A stretch of 64,000 nucleotides of DNA. It comes from DATFES01 sp035457725. Its GTDB lineage: Bacteria > Pseudomonadota > Alphaproteobacteria > CACIAM-22H2. The notes under the pieces were generated by a model. The model did no database searches and was not told the origin of the DNA. It worked only from the letters and a program-made list of their open reading frames with translations. Location: the NCBI GenBank assembly GCA_035457725.1, contig DATIBC010000008.1:62001-126000 (forward strand), in the 5' to 3' direction. Positions 41,343 through 49,740 of this stretch are shown piece by piece (position 1 is the stretch's first letter; each line of letters begins with the position of its first letter). The position numbers and the translations under genes are program-made.

Positions 41343-42233
41343 TCAAACCCGCTCGACCCCGGGGCCGCCGAACAACCCGGTGGGTCGGAAGAAGAGTACC
41401 GCGAGGATGATCACGAACGCCACGGCGTCCTGATAGGCGGACGAAACGTAGCCGCCAGCCATCGCTTCGGCGATGCCGAGCGTCAGCCCACCGGCGACAG
41501 CGCCAAACGGGTTGCCGATGCCGCCGAGAATCGCCGCGGCGAACCCCTTGAGGCCGAGCATGATCCCGACGTCATAGCGGGTCAGCGTGATGGGAGCGGT
41601 GAGCACGCCGGCGAGCGCGCCAAGCGCCGCCGCGACCCCGAAGCTCACCAAGAGCGTCGTGCGCACGTCGATGCCGACGAGCTGCGCGGCGAGCCGATTA
41701 TGCGAGGTGGCCAACATCGCCTTGCCGAGCCGCGTGCGGTCGAAAAACCATTTGAGCGCCGTCACGACGACGGCTAGGACGCCGAAGATCCACAGGCTTT
41801 GCGGCGTCAACGTAGCTCCAAACACGTCGATCGGCTCGTTGCCCGAGAAGGACGGCAGGACGAAATCGCGCTTGCCCAGCGACACCTCGACCACGCCGCG
41901 GACGAAAATCGACGCACCAATGGTGATGATGATGATCGTCACCACCGACGCTCCGCCGGGCCGCGACTGCGCCGGCTCAATGGCGAATTTCTGTAAGCCC
42001 AACCCGACGAGTGCGGTAACGGCGATCGCCACGGGAATGGCGACGACCACCGGCATGATGCCGGCGGTCAGCGCCAGGTACACCGTCACCATACCGCCAA
42101 GCATGACGAACTCGCCTTGCGCGAAATTGATGACGTGGCTCGCGTTGTAGATCATCGCGAAGCCGATGCCGACCAGCGCGTAGATCGATCCGCGCGTCAA
42201 GCCCGAGAACAGGAACTGCAGGAATTCGTCCAC
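41343..42233 (-). CDS. livH: Branched-chain amino-acid-type ABC transporter permease LivH
   Basis: A 296-residue permease with the LivH start FLQFLFSGLTRGSIYALVGI and GFAMIYNASHVINFAQGEFV, and the coupling segment LATSHNRLAAQLVGIDVRTT. It is separated from livK by a 95-base gap that contains a strong hairpin, consistent with much lower expression of permease than of binding protein. Confidence 0.93.
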   Translation of the reverse strand: MDEFLQFLFSGLTRGSIYALVGIGFAMIYNASHVINFAQGEFVMLGGMVTVYLALTAGIMPVVVAIPVAIAVTALVGLGLQKFAIEPAQSRPGGASVVTIIIITIGASIFVRGVVEVSLGKRDFVLPSFSGNEPIDVFGATLTPQSLWIFGVLAVVVTALKWFFDRTRLGKAMLATSHNRLAAQLVGIDVRTTLLVSFGVAAALGALAGVLTAPITLTRYDVGIMLGLKGFAAAILGGIGNPFGAVAGGLTLGIAEAMAGGYVSSAYQDAVAFVIILAVLFFRPTGLFGGPGVERV

Positions 42234-42275
42234 TTGCGCCCGCCGATTCTGCCCGAGACCGTGGGCCGAAGCGCC

Positions 42276-42303
42276 GAGGGCGGGCCGACATCGGCCCGCC
42301 CTC
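42276..42303 (-). other. Strong intercistronic hairpin between livK and livH
   Basis: GAGGGCGGGCCGA (42276-42288) and TCGGCCCGCCCTC (42291-42303) are perfect 13-base complements separated by only CA, so a very stable GC stem with a tetraloop. It is on the transcript after livK (stop near 42329) and before livH (start 42233). No T tract follows on the minus strand, so it is better read as a 3' stabiliser or partial attenuator than a full terminator. Confidence 0.7.
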
Positions 42304-42328
42304 CATCGCCGCGCCGTCGCCGGCGCGG

Positions 42329-43492
42329 TTACTCGATCAGATTCCAGTCGTTGTTGCGTATCTCGACCATCTTGAATGAATCCAGCGTCAGGCCGAGATG
42401 GTCGGCCGCGGTCACGTTATAGATACCATCAGTGCCGACGAAGTCCTTGGTCTGCTCGATCGCGTCGCGCACTTTGGCCTTGTCCACCGAGTTGGCGCGC
42501 TTGACGGCGTCGATATAGAGATGCAGGCCGTCGAAGGCATGGCCGCCGAAGGTCGATATGTCCTCGTTGTACGCCTCCTTGTAGGCACGCGCGTAGCCGA
42601 TCGAGACGGCGCGTTGACGGTCGCCCTCGGGCAACTGATCGGCGACGAGCAGCGCCGCCGCCGGTAACCGCACGCCTTCCGCCGCCCCTTGCGCGCCGGT
42701 GATGAACTGTTTTGCGGCGACTCCGTGATTGAAATAGAATGGAATGTTGGTCATCCCGAGCTGTTTCCAGTTACGCACCGTAAGTGAGGTCGGAGCGCCG
42801 AAGCCGCAGCCGACAATGGCCTGAACGCCGGGCGCGCTGCGAATCTTGGTGAGCTGCGGAGTCATGTCGGTGTCGCTCGCCGCGTAGGTCTCGTCGGCGA
42901 CGATCTTTACGCCGAATTTCGGCGCCTCGGCGGCGGCTTCCTTGCGGCACGACTGGTCGAAGCCCCCCGAGCCGGCGATTACGGCGACATTGGTGATCCC
43001 GCGCTTCTTCATGTCGCCGTAGATCTTTTGCACCGCCATGCGGTCCGAGTGGGGCATCTTGAACACCCACTTCTTGACCGGCTCGACGATCACGCTGGCG
43101 CCGGCCAGCGAGATGAAGGGAATCCTTGCCTCCTCGACCAGCGGCACCATCGCCATGGTCTCACCGGTGGTGGTGCCGCCGACGATGCCGTCGACCTTGT
43201 CTTCTTCAATGAGCCGCCGCGCGAAGGTCACCGCCTGGCGCGCGTCGCCGCCGGTGTCGTAAATGATCACCTGCAGCGGACGGCCGAGCACGCCGCCGGC
43301 CTTGTTGATGCGATCCACATAAAGACGCAGCGTCTTGGCTTCGGGATCGCCGAGAAACGACGCCGGTCCAGTGATCGCCAGCGGCGCGCCGATCTTGATC
43401 GGCTGCTGTGCGAGTGCCGCTGCACCATCGAGGGCTAGGGCAGCCAATGCAGCAATGGCTAGTCCGGTGCGAACAAATCCCCATCGCTTCAT
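42329..43492 (-). CDS. livK: Branched-chain amino-acid-type ABC transporter substrate-binding protein LivK
   Basis: A 387-residue periplasmic-binding fold type I protein. Signal peptide MKRWGFVRTGLAIAALAALA... ends near AALAQQ; the mature part starts IKIGAPLAITGPASFLGDPE, with DTGGDARQAVTFARRLIEED and VVADQLPEG later. GGAGGACGAAGAGG just upstream gives a very strong ribosome binding site for the ATG at 43492; the frame open to 43750 lies in the promoter and queF region. Position beside paa and monooxygenase genes suggests an aromatic-acid ligand (similar proteins bind hydroxybenzoates or phenylacetates), which is inference. Confidence 0.93.
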   Translation of the reverse strand: MKRWGFVRTGLAIAALAALALDGAAALAQQPIKIGAPLAITGPASFLGDPEAKTLRLYVDRINKAGGVLGRPLQVIIYDTGGDARQAVTFARRLIEEDKVDGIVGGTTTGETMAMVPLVEEARIPFISLAGASVIVEPVKKWVFKMPHSDRMAVQKIYGDMKKRGITNVAVIAGSGGFDQSCRKEAAAEAPKFGVKIVADETYAASDTDMTPQLTKIRSAPGVQAIVGCGFGAPTSLTVRNWKQLGMTNIPFYFNHGVAAKQFITGAQGAAEGVRLPAAALLVADQLPEGDRQRAVSIGYARAYKEAYNEDISTFGGHAFDGLHLYIDAVKRANSVDKAKVRDAIEQTKDFVGTDGIYNVTAADHLGLTLDSFKMVEIRNNDWNLIE

Positions 43493-43604
43493 CCTCTTCG
43501 TCCTCCCATGGCGTTTCGTCGGCCTTGTTCGATTTGTAGATAAATCCCGGCGATGCGTCCATGCGATTGTGGCAGCCACCGCGCGCTGAACGGCGCGATT
43601 GCCG

Positions 43605-44069
43605 CTATCCGCGGCCGCGATAGGGCGCCACGCCCTGATCCGGCAGCCACAGGCCCGGCGGCGGCCGTCCGGTTTGCCAAAATACGTCGATCGGGATGCC
43701 GCCGCGCGGATACCAATAGCCGCCGATCCTGAGCCAGCGCGGCGCAACAAACCCGACCAACCGCGCGGCGACCGTCATCGTGCAATCTTCGTGAAACGCG
43801 CCGTGGTTGCGGAACGCGGCGAGATACAGCTTCAACGACTTGCTCTCGATCAGCCAGCGCCGTGGCGCATAGTCGATGACGAGATGCGCGAAATCGGGTT
43901 GCCCGGTAATCGGGCACAACGCGGTGAACTCGGGTGCGGCAAACCGCACCAAGTAGAGCTTGTCGGGATATGGATTTCTGACCCGCTCGAGCGCCGCCTT
44001 GTCGGGCGACTCCGGCAGGCGCGATGGCCGCCCGAGTTGCTTCAAGCCGCGATAGATCGATTTCGCCAT
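43605..44069 (-). CDS. queF: NADPH-dependent 7-cyano-7-deazaguanine (preQ0) reductase
   Basis: Reduces preQ0 to preQ1 in queuosine synthesis. The 154-residue tunnelling-fold protein has FTALCPITGQPDFAHLVIDY with the catalytic Cys, LIESKSLKLYLAAFRNHGAF with the QueF-specific Glu-Ser-Lys-Ser-Lys run, and HEDCTMTVAARLV. This is the short unimodular QueF. The ATG at 44069 begins MAKSIYRGLKQLG; a frame to 44195 overlaps the TAXI gene and is not protein-like. It lies ~3.4 kb from the queG-queA-tgt operon, with a TAXI gene and the FGE-like gene between. Confidence 0.94.
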   Translation of the reverse strand: MAKSIYRGLKQLGRPSRLPESPDKAALERVRNPYPDKLYLVRFAAPEFTALCPITGQPDFAHLVIDYAPRRWLIESKSLKLYLAAFRNHGAFHEDCTMTVAARLVGFVAPRWLRIGGYWYPRGGIPIDVFWQTGRPPPGLWLPDQGVAPYRGRG

Positions 44070-44094
44070 ACGTGTCGCTCCGCCGCCGTATGTA

Positions 44095-44108
44095 TGCTCT
44101 ATAGAGCA
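44095..44108. promoter_or_regulatory. 14-base perfect palindrome in the queF / TAXI divergent gap
   Basis: TGCTCTATAGAGCA is a perfect palindrome, 26 bases before the queF start and 65 bases before the TAXI protein start. Its central position between divergent genes fits an operator for a dimeric repressor, or a site overlapping the -10 region of one promoter (TATAGA). No regulator gene is adjacent. Confidence 0.45.
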
Positions 44109-44172
44109 ACATGATAGATTTTTCGAGGCCGTCGCCGCGCAGGGTCGGTCGCGAGGGTCGGGGGGGTGGCTC

Positions 44173-45456
44173 ATGTCATTGCGCGACGCGCTCAAGGTCT
44201 ATGTCCCGATCGCGCTGTTGGTGGCTGTGGGTTTTGTCGTCGCTTATCGCTTCGTCGATCCCGCTCCGCCGACCAGTCTCAAGATGGCGACCGGTTCGCC
44301 CGATGGCGCGTATCACGCATTCGGGCAGCGTTACCGCGAGATACTGGCGCGCGACGGCGTCATCCTCGAGATCGTGCCGACCGCAGGATCGGTCGAGAAC
44401 CTGCGCCTGCTGCAAGCGGACGACGGCGTCGATATTGCCTTCGTGCAAGGCGGCGTCGGCGATCCCGATCAGTCGCCCAACCTCGTGTCGCTCGCCAGCG
44501 TCTTCTACGAGCCTCTATGGGTCTTCTTGCGCGCCGACGGCCAACCCTGGAAGCTGAGTGAGCTCGCCGGCAAGCGTGTCGCGATCGGGAGCGAGGGAAG
44601 CGGCGTCCAGCGCCTGGCGATAGACCTCATGGCCGCAAACGGCATCGGCGCCGACGCGTTCACGGCGTTGGCCATCGGCGGGCAAGCCGCCGTGACGGCG
44701 CTGCTCGCCGGCGAAATCGACGCGGCATTCTTCGTCACCGCCAACGTGCGGCCGCTGATGCCGCTGATCGACGCGCCTGATCTGCGTCTGCTCAATTTCG
44801 TGCACGCCGATGCGTACAAGCTGCGCTTCAAGAATCTTGCCAGCGTGACGCTGCCGGCCGCAGCGATCGATCTCGACGGCGAAGTGCCGCCGGAGGACCT
44901 TACCCTGCTCGCTCCGGTCGCATCGCTGGTGGCCCGCGACGACCTGCATCCCGCGCTCACCGATCTTCTCTTGCGCGCGGCCGATGAGATCCATCGTCCG
45001 CGCGCCTTATTCAATCGGCCCAACGAATTTCCCTCGGCCAACTTCATCGACTACCCGCTCGACTCGAACGCGCGCCGTTATCTCGCGTCCGGACCATCGT
45101 TCCTGCGCCGCTATCTCCCATTCCGCGTCGCGGCGATGGTCGAGCGTCTTTGGGTCATGGTGCTGCCGCTGCTGACGCTTGCCATTCCACTGGCGCGTTT
45201 TGCGCCGCCCGCATACTCCTGGCAGGTTCGCCGTCGCATCTACCGTTGGTACAAGCACCTGCGCCGCATCGAGCGGCGGTCCGACCGCGCGGCCGACGCC
45301 GAGGCACGGCGGGCGTTGCTGGGCGAGCTCGAGGAGCTGCAGCAACGCGTCGGCGAGGTCAAGGTGCCGCTGTCCTACGCCGAGGACCTGTATCACCTGC
45401 GTTTGCACATCATGTTCGTACGCCAGCGCCTCGAGGACCCAAAGCGAGCGATGTGA
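44173..45456 (+). CDS. TAXI family solute-binding protein with C-terminal membrane anchor
   Basis: A 427-residue TAXI-type (TRAP) solute-binding protein. It has an N-terminal membrane segment (YVPIALLVAVGFVVAYRFVD), then the binding fold: LKMATGSPDGAYHAFGQRYR, GSVENLRLLQADDGVDIAFV, GSEGSGVQRLAIDLMAANGI. Near residue 320-345 there is a second helix (VERLWVMVLPLLTLAIPLAR), followed by a basic and coiled-coil C-terminus (RRRIYRWYKHLRRIERRSD). Typical TAXI proteins are free in the periplasm; this one is anchored at both ends. No TRAP permease is next to it (the only one in the window has its own TAXI gene), so it may work as a sensor or with a distant permease. GGGGGG just upstream of the ATG. 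Confidence 0.85.
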   Translation: MSLRDALKVYVPIALLVAVGFVVAYRFVDPAPPTSLKMATGSPDGAYHAFGQRYREILARDGVILEIVPTAGSVENLRLLQADDGVDIAFVQGGVGDPDQSPNLVSLASVFYEPLWVFLRADGQPWKLSELAGKRVAIGSEGSGVQRLAIDLMAANGIGADAFTALAIGGQAAVTALLAGEIDAAFFVTANVRPLMPLIDAPDLRLLNFVHADAYKLRFKNLASVTLPAAAIDLDGEVPPEDLTLLAPVASLVARDDLHPALTDLLLRAADEIHRPRALFNRPNEFPSANFIDYPLDSNARRYLASGPSFLRRYLPFRVAAMVERLWVMVLPLLTLAIPLARFAPPAYSWQVRRRIYRWYKHLRRIERRSDRAADAEARRALLGELEELQQRVGEVKVPLSYAEDLYHLRLHIMFVRQRLEDPKRAM

Positions 45457-45465
45457 GCGCGCCTA

Positions 45466-45488
45466 CGCCGGCGCCTTAATCGCCGGCG
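45466..45488. terminator. Bidirectional hairpin between convergent TAXI and FGE-like genes
   Basis: CGCCGGCG (45466-45473) and CGCCGGCG (45481-45488) form a perfect 8-base stem around CCTTAAT. It lies across the stop codon of the FGE-like gene (45476) and ten bases after the stop of the TAXI gene, and can stop or bound transcription on both strands. Neither side has a T run, so strength is uncertain. Confidence 0.45.
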
Positions 45489-46306
45489 CAACGAAATCCG
45501 ACCATGTCGAGGCCAATATCCGGCGGGTTACCGTGACGATACGCGACGCGCAGACAATAAGCATCGTTGCCCCAGCCGCCGCCGCGAATGACGACGTCAT
45601 CCGGCGCGCCGGGAAAGCGGCTCGACGTCCATTCCCAGACATTGCCGGCCATGTCGTGCAATCCGAACGGGGAGACCCCCGCCGCAAACCTGCCGACGGG
45701 CGCGGTGCGGGCGAACCCGTCGCGCGGACTTGGCGCGCAGCACTCGAGCGTGCCGAAATTCGCCCGCCGCAAGTCTCCCTCTTCCGGCGGAGCGTCGCCC
45801 CAAGGATAACGTCGGCCGTCTTGGCCACGGGCGGCGAACTCCCATTCCTCCTCGCTCGGCAAACGCAGCCGGTAGTGGCGGGCGAACGCAGCGGCATCGT
45901 TGGCCGAGACCTGGACGACCGGATGGTCGTTGAGCCCGGCCAGCGAACTGCGTGGACCAGTCGGATGGCGCCAGTCCGCGCCATCGACCGCGCGCCAGCG
46001 ATCGGTCCAAACGTGGCCATGGCCGGCGCGCTCCGGATCGGTCACGTATCCCGTCACGGCGACAAAGCGCCGAAACTGCCGATTGGTGACCTCGAAGCGC
46101 ATGATCCGGAACCGGCCGACGCCGACCGGACGCGGCGCTTCGTCCGCCTCACCGTCACGATCGCCCATGACAAAGTCGCCGCCGGGAATCCTCACGAGCT
46201 GGAGGTCGTCGTCCCTAGCTTGCGACAACGCCAGCCGCGGCGACACGGCGAGGGCAATGACACCCGATATCACCGCCCTTCGGCTTGGCGCGGGCAGGGG
46301 CATCAT
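45476..46306 (-). CDS. FGE/SUMF1-fold protein, exported, lacking one catalytic cysteine
   Basis: A 276-residue sulfatase-modifying-factor-fold protein. Residues 1-30 look like a signal peptide with twin arginines (PSRRAVISGVIALAVSPRLA). The fold is clear: LVRIPGGDFVMGDRDGEADE, RFRIMRFEVTNRQFRRFV, LPSEEEWEFAARG, RRYPWGD, FGLHDMAGNVWEWTSSR and LDMVGFRCAGD. The active-site strand reads RGGGWGNDAYCLRVAYRHG (241-259): genuine formylglycine-generating enzymes have two cysteines here (GGS-x2-C-x4-C); only Cys251 is present, Asn247 standing near the other. So it is unlikely to be a true FGE. The ATG at 46306 overlaps the tgt stop (ATGA), putting it in the queG-queA-tgt operon. Confidence 0.85.
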   Translation of the reverse strand: MMPLPAPSRRAVISGVIALAVSPRLALSQARDDDLQLVRIPGGDFVMGDRDGEADEAPRPVGVGRFRIMRFEVTNRQFRRFVAVTGYVTDPERAGHGHVWTDRWRAVDGADWRHPTGPRSSLAGLNDHPVVQVSANDAAAFARHYRLRLPSEEEWEFAARGQDGRRYPWGDAPPEEGDLRRANFGTLECCAPSPRDGFARTAPVGRFAAGVSPFGLHDMAGNVWEWTSSRFPGAPDDVVIRGGGWGNDAYCLRVAYRHGNPPDIGLDMVGFRCAGD

Positions 46307-47442
46307 CGCGCCGGACCTCGAGCCGGAACATCGCCGGCGGCCTGCAGACGCGCGAATTCGACGACGTAGGCGCCGAACGCACGGTCGTCGATCGCGGCGC
46401 GAATTTCCGTCATCAAGTCTTGATAGTAGGTCAAGTTGTGGCGGGTCAGCAGCATCGCGCCGAGAATCTCGCCCGCCTTGCTAAGGTGATGCAAATATGC
46501 GCGCGAATAGCCCGTACACGCCGGACAGCGGCAATCGGCATCGAGCGGACGGTCGTCGTCGGCATGACGGGCATTGCGCAGATTAAGCGCGCCGCGCCGG
46601 GTGAACGCCTGGGCGGTACGCCCCGAACGCGTCGGCAACACGCAGTCGAACATGTCGACCCCGCGGGCGGCCGCGGCGACGATATCGGCAGGCTTGCCGA
46701 CGCCCATAAGGTAGCGCGGCCGATCCACCGGCAACTGCGCCTCGCTCGCCTCGAGCATCGCATCGCGCGTCGCGGCGTCTTCGCCGACCGCTAGCCCGCC
46801 GATCGCATAGCCGTCGAAAGCGAGCGCCGTCAGCATCGCCGCCGACTCCTCGCGTAACGCCCGAAACATGCCGCCTTGAACGATGCCGAAGACCCCGTAA
46901 CCAGGTCGAGGCTGAAAGGCGGCGAGCGAGCGTTCCGCCCAGCGCATCGACAGCCGCATCGATCGCGCCGTGTCGTCCTCGCTTGCCGGATATGGCGTGC
47001 ACTCGTCGAAAGCCATGGTGATGTCGGCGCCGAGCAGTTGCTGGATCTCGATCGAGCGCTCGGGCGTCAGGGTGTGGCGAGCGCCGTCGATATGCGATTG
47101 GAATGTAACGCCCCGCTCGTCGATCTTGCGCAGCTCGGCGAGCGACATCACCTGGTAACCGCCGGAATCGGTCAGCAGCGGCCCCGGCCAGTTCATGAAC
47201 CGATGGAGGCCGCCGAGCCGGGCAATTCGTTCGGCGCCCGGCCGCAGCATCAAGTGATATGTGTTGGCGAGTATGATCTCGGCGCCGGTTGCGCGGACAT
47301 CGCCTGGCGTCATCGCCTTGACGGTCGCCGCGGTGCCGACCGGCATGAAGGCCGGCGTCTCGACCGCGCCATGCGCCGTCGTCAGACGCCCGCGGCGCGC
47401 CTTGCCATCCCGCGACAGCAGCGTGAAGGCGACGCCGTTCAC
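46303..47442 (-). CDS. tgt: Queuine tRNA-ribosyltransferase (tRNA-guanine transglycosylase)
   Basis: Exchanges G34 of tRNAs with GUN anticodons for preQ1. The 379-residue TIM-barrel enzyme shows TPAFMPVGTAATVKAMTPGD, NTYHLMLRPGAERIARLGGL, the nucleophile region LTDSGGYQVMSL, FDECTPYPAS, GIVQGGMFRALREESA, and the catalytic/zinc region FDCVLPTRSGRTAQAFTRRG, and CRCPACTGYSRAYLHHL with the zinc cysteines. GTG at 47442 is chosen because it overlaps the queA stop (GTGA); the ATG-initiated longer frame lies inside queA. Coupled to the FGE-like gene downstream. Confidence 0.96.
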   Translation of the reverse strand: MNGVAFTLLSRDGKARRGRLTTAHGAVETPAFMPVGTAATVKAMTPGDVRATGAEIILANTYHLMLRPGAERIARLGGLHRFMNWPGPLLTDSGGYQVMSLAELRKIDERGVTFQSHIDGARHTLTPERSIEIQQLLGADITMAFDECTPYPASEDDTARSMRLSMRWAERSLAAFQPRPGYGVFGIVQGGMFRALREESAAMLTALAFDGYAIGGLAVGEDAATRDAMLEASEAQLPVDRPRYLMGVGKPADIVAAAARGVDMFDCVLPTRSGRTAQAFTRRGALNLRNARHADDDRPLDADCRCPACTGYSRAYLHHLSKAGEILGAMLLTRHNLTYYQDLMTEIRAAIDDRAFGAYVVEFARLQAAGDVPARGPAR

Positions 47443-48482
47443 GGCGCGTCCTCGCCGGGGTAGAGGAGACAGCAATCGCCGTAGGAGTAGAAGCGATAGC
47501 CGTGCTCGACCGCGTGCGCATACGCCGCCTTCATCCGCGCCAGCCCACTGAATGCCGCGACCAGCATGAACAACGTCGATCGCGGCAGATGAAAATTGGT
47601 CAGCAAGAGATCGACCGCTTTGAAGCGATACCCCGGGGTGATGAAAATGTTGGTCTCGCCGCGCCAGGCAACGACGCAGCCGTTTGCGTCGGCGGCGGTT
47701 TCGAGCACCCGAAGCGCCGTCGTGCCAACGGCGACGATACGGCCGCCCGCCGCACGCGTGGCGTTGATCGCCGCTGCGGCTTGCGCCGTCAACTCGCCCT
47801 GCTCGGCATGCATGACGTGCGCTTTCGTGTCTTCGACCTTCACCGGCAGGAACGTGCCGGCGCCGACATGGAGGGTCAATGCCGTACGTTCTATTCCGGC
47901 GCGCTCGAGCGAGGCCGCCAGCTCAGGCGTAAAATGAAACCCGGCCGTCGAGGCTGCGACAGCTCCCGCCTTGTCGGCCCAAATCGTCTGATAATCAGCC
48001 GCGTCGCGCGGATCGCCGCCTGGCGGACGCTTTATATACGGGGGAAGCGGCATTTCGCCGAGCGCGTCAAGCGCGCCATCGAGGTCCGGCCCGCCGCGAT
48101 CGAAGGTCAGCGTGACTTCGCCGCCTTCCCGCTTGGCCCGCACCTCCGCGGTAAATCCCGGCGCGAACACGACGAAGTCGCCGGCGCGCAGTTTCCTGGC
48201 CGGACGGGCGAAAGCGCGCCACGTCGCCGGATCGAGCCGGCGATGCAGCGTCACTTCGACCGCCGCGTCGCCGCGGCGCCCGCGCAGGCGCGCCTTGATT
48301 ACCCGTGTGTCGTTGTAGACCAGCCGGTCGCCCGCCCGAAGAAGCGCCGGCAGATCGCGCACATGACGATCATCGAGGCGATCCGGCCGAACGACCAGCA
48401 ACCGCGCCGCGTCGCGCGGCACGATGGGCCGCTGCGCGATCCGCCCCGCCGGCAGCTCAAAATCGAACGCGGAGACTTTCAC
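47439..48482 (-). CDS. queA: S-adenosylmethionine:tRNA ribosyltransferase-isomerase
   Basis: Adds the epoxycyclopentanediol ring of epoxyqueuosine to preQ1-tRNA using SAM as ribosyl donor. The 347-residue protein has FDFELPAGRIAQRPIVPRDA near the start, VYNDTRVIKARLRGRR, MPLPPYIKRPPGGD, AVAASTAGFHFTPELAASLE, LTLHVGAGTFLPVKVED and TNFHLPRSTLFMLVAAFSG. GTG at 48482 overlaps the queG stop (GTGA). The frame open upstream to 49250 is the shadow of queG. Confidence 0.96.
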   Translation of the reverse strand: MKVSAFDFELPAGRIAQRPIVPRDAARLLVVRPDRLDDRHVRDLPALLRAGDRLVYNDTRVIKARLRGRRGDAAVEVTLHRRLDPATWRAFARPARKLRAGDFVVFAPGFTAEVRAKREGGEVTLTFDRGGPDLDGALDALGEMPLPPYIKRPPGGDPRDAADYQTIWADKAGAVAASTAGFHFTPELAASLERAGIERTALTLHVGAGTFLPVKVEDTKAHVMHAEQGELTAQAAAAINATRAAGGRIVAVGTTALRVLETAADANGCVVAWRGETNIFITPGYRFKAVDLLLTNFHLPRSTLFMLVAAFSGLARMKAAYAHAVEHGYRFYSYGDCCLLYPGEDAP

Positions 48483-49618
48483 GCCTGCTCGGCCTCCGTC
48501 CACTCGCGGCGGACATCGGCGTCCGACTCCACTTCGAGCCGCGCCGTGCGCAACGCCTCGAACTGCGGGCGCGCCAGCAACCGCGACAACGCCCACGCCG
48601 CCATGGCACGAACCAGCGGCGATGCGTCGTCGACACGTTCGCGCGCCACCTGGGCAAGCTCGGCGCGGCCGCTGTTGCCGATGGCGATCAGGACATTGCG
48701 GACGAAACGGTCGCGGCCGGTTCGCTTGATCGGCGAGCCGGCGAAGAGTTGTCGGAACCCCGCATCGTCCAACCGGGCGAGGTCGGCGAGGCGCGGCGCC
48801 GCGAGTTCGGCGCGTGGGGCCAACTCCGCTTCGGTCGCGCGCGTGGCGAATTTGTTCCACGGGCAGACCGCGAGGCAGTCGTCGCAACCATAGATCCGGT
48901 TGCCGATCGCGGCGCGGAACTCGCGCCCGATGTGTCCCTTGTGCTCGATGGTCAGATACGAAATGCATCGCCGCGCGTCGAGCCGGTACGGGGCAGGAAA
49001 CGCGGCGGTCGGGCAGACTTCGAGGCAGCGCCGACATTCGCCACAATGATCGACTTCGGGCGCGTCGGGTTCGAACTTCAGCGTGGTGAAGATTTCCGCC
49101 AGGAACAGCCACGAGCCGAAGCGCCGCGAAACGAGGTTGGTATGCTTGCCTTGCCACCCGATGGCGCCGCGCTCGGCAAGCGGTTTCTCCATGACCGGCG
49201 CGGTATCGACGAACACCTTGACGTCGCCGCGCCATGTGTCGTCGATCCACCGCGCCAGGGTCCTGAGCCGTTTCTTGATGACGTCATGGTAGTCGTGTCC
49301 CTGCGCATAAACCGAGATCGCGCCGCATTCGCGCTGCCCGACGACAGTGAATGGATCGCCAGACGGTCCATAATTCATTGCCAGCGTGATCACGCTTCGT
49401 GCATCGGGCCACAGATCGCGCGGGTCGGCGCGACGCGGAGCGGTATCGGCGAGCCAGCCCATGTCGCCGTGCATCCCCTCGGCGATGAACGCGGCGAGGC
49501 GAGATTTCGCATTTGCGGCGAGCGCCGCCGGCGCGAAGCCGACGGCATCGAATCCGGCGGCGAGCGCTCGATCGCGTATCGCCCGCTTCGCCTGCGTCAT
49601 GTCCGGAATCGCCGCCAT
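48479..49618 (-). CDS. queG: Epoxyqueuosine reductase (cobalamin and 4Fe-4S dependent)
   Basis: Last step of queuosine synthesis: reduces epoxyqueuosine in tRNA. The 379-residue protein has the N-terminal cobalamin-binding part (YAQGHDYHDVIKKRLRTLAR; FVDTAPVMEKPLAERGAIGW with the catalytic Asp) and two ferredoxin-type clusters, CGECRRCLEVCPTAAF and CDDCLAVCPWNKFATRATEA, then a HEAT-like C-terminus (FVRNVLIAIGNSGRAELAQV). It leads the queG-queA-tgt operon on the minus strand and is divergent from xdhC. Confidence 0.96.
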   Translation of the reverse strand: MAAIPDMTQAKRAIRDRALAAGFDAVGFAPAALAANAKSRLAAFIAEGMHGDMGWLADTAPRRADPRDLWPDARSVITLAMNYGPSGDPFTVVGQRECGAISVYAQGHDYHDVIKKRLRTLARWIDDTWRGDVKVFVDTAPVMEKPLAERGAIGWQGKHTNLVSRRFGSWLFLAEIFTTLKFEPDAPEVDHCGECRRCLEVCPTAAFPAPYRLDARRCISYLTIEHKGHIGREFRAAIGNRIYGCDDCLAVCPWNKFATRATEAELAPRAELAAPRLADLARLDDAGFRQLFAGSPIKRTGRDRFVRNVLIAIGNSGRAELAQVARERVDDASPLVRAMAAWALSRLLARPQFEALRTARLEVESDADVRREWTEAEQA

Positions 49619-49740
49619 AGGTCAGGATTTAGCACAGAATCGGTTCGCCCCGACGGGCCGCAAAGCGTTCCCACTGGCGGTCGAAAAAGGTCTAGAATTG
49701 AAGCAGTTGCCGGCCGCGATCGGGTCGCCACGGAGATGGC

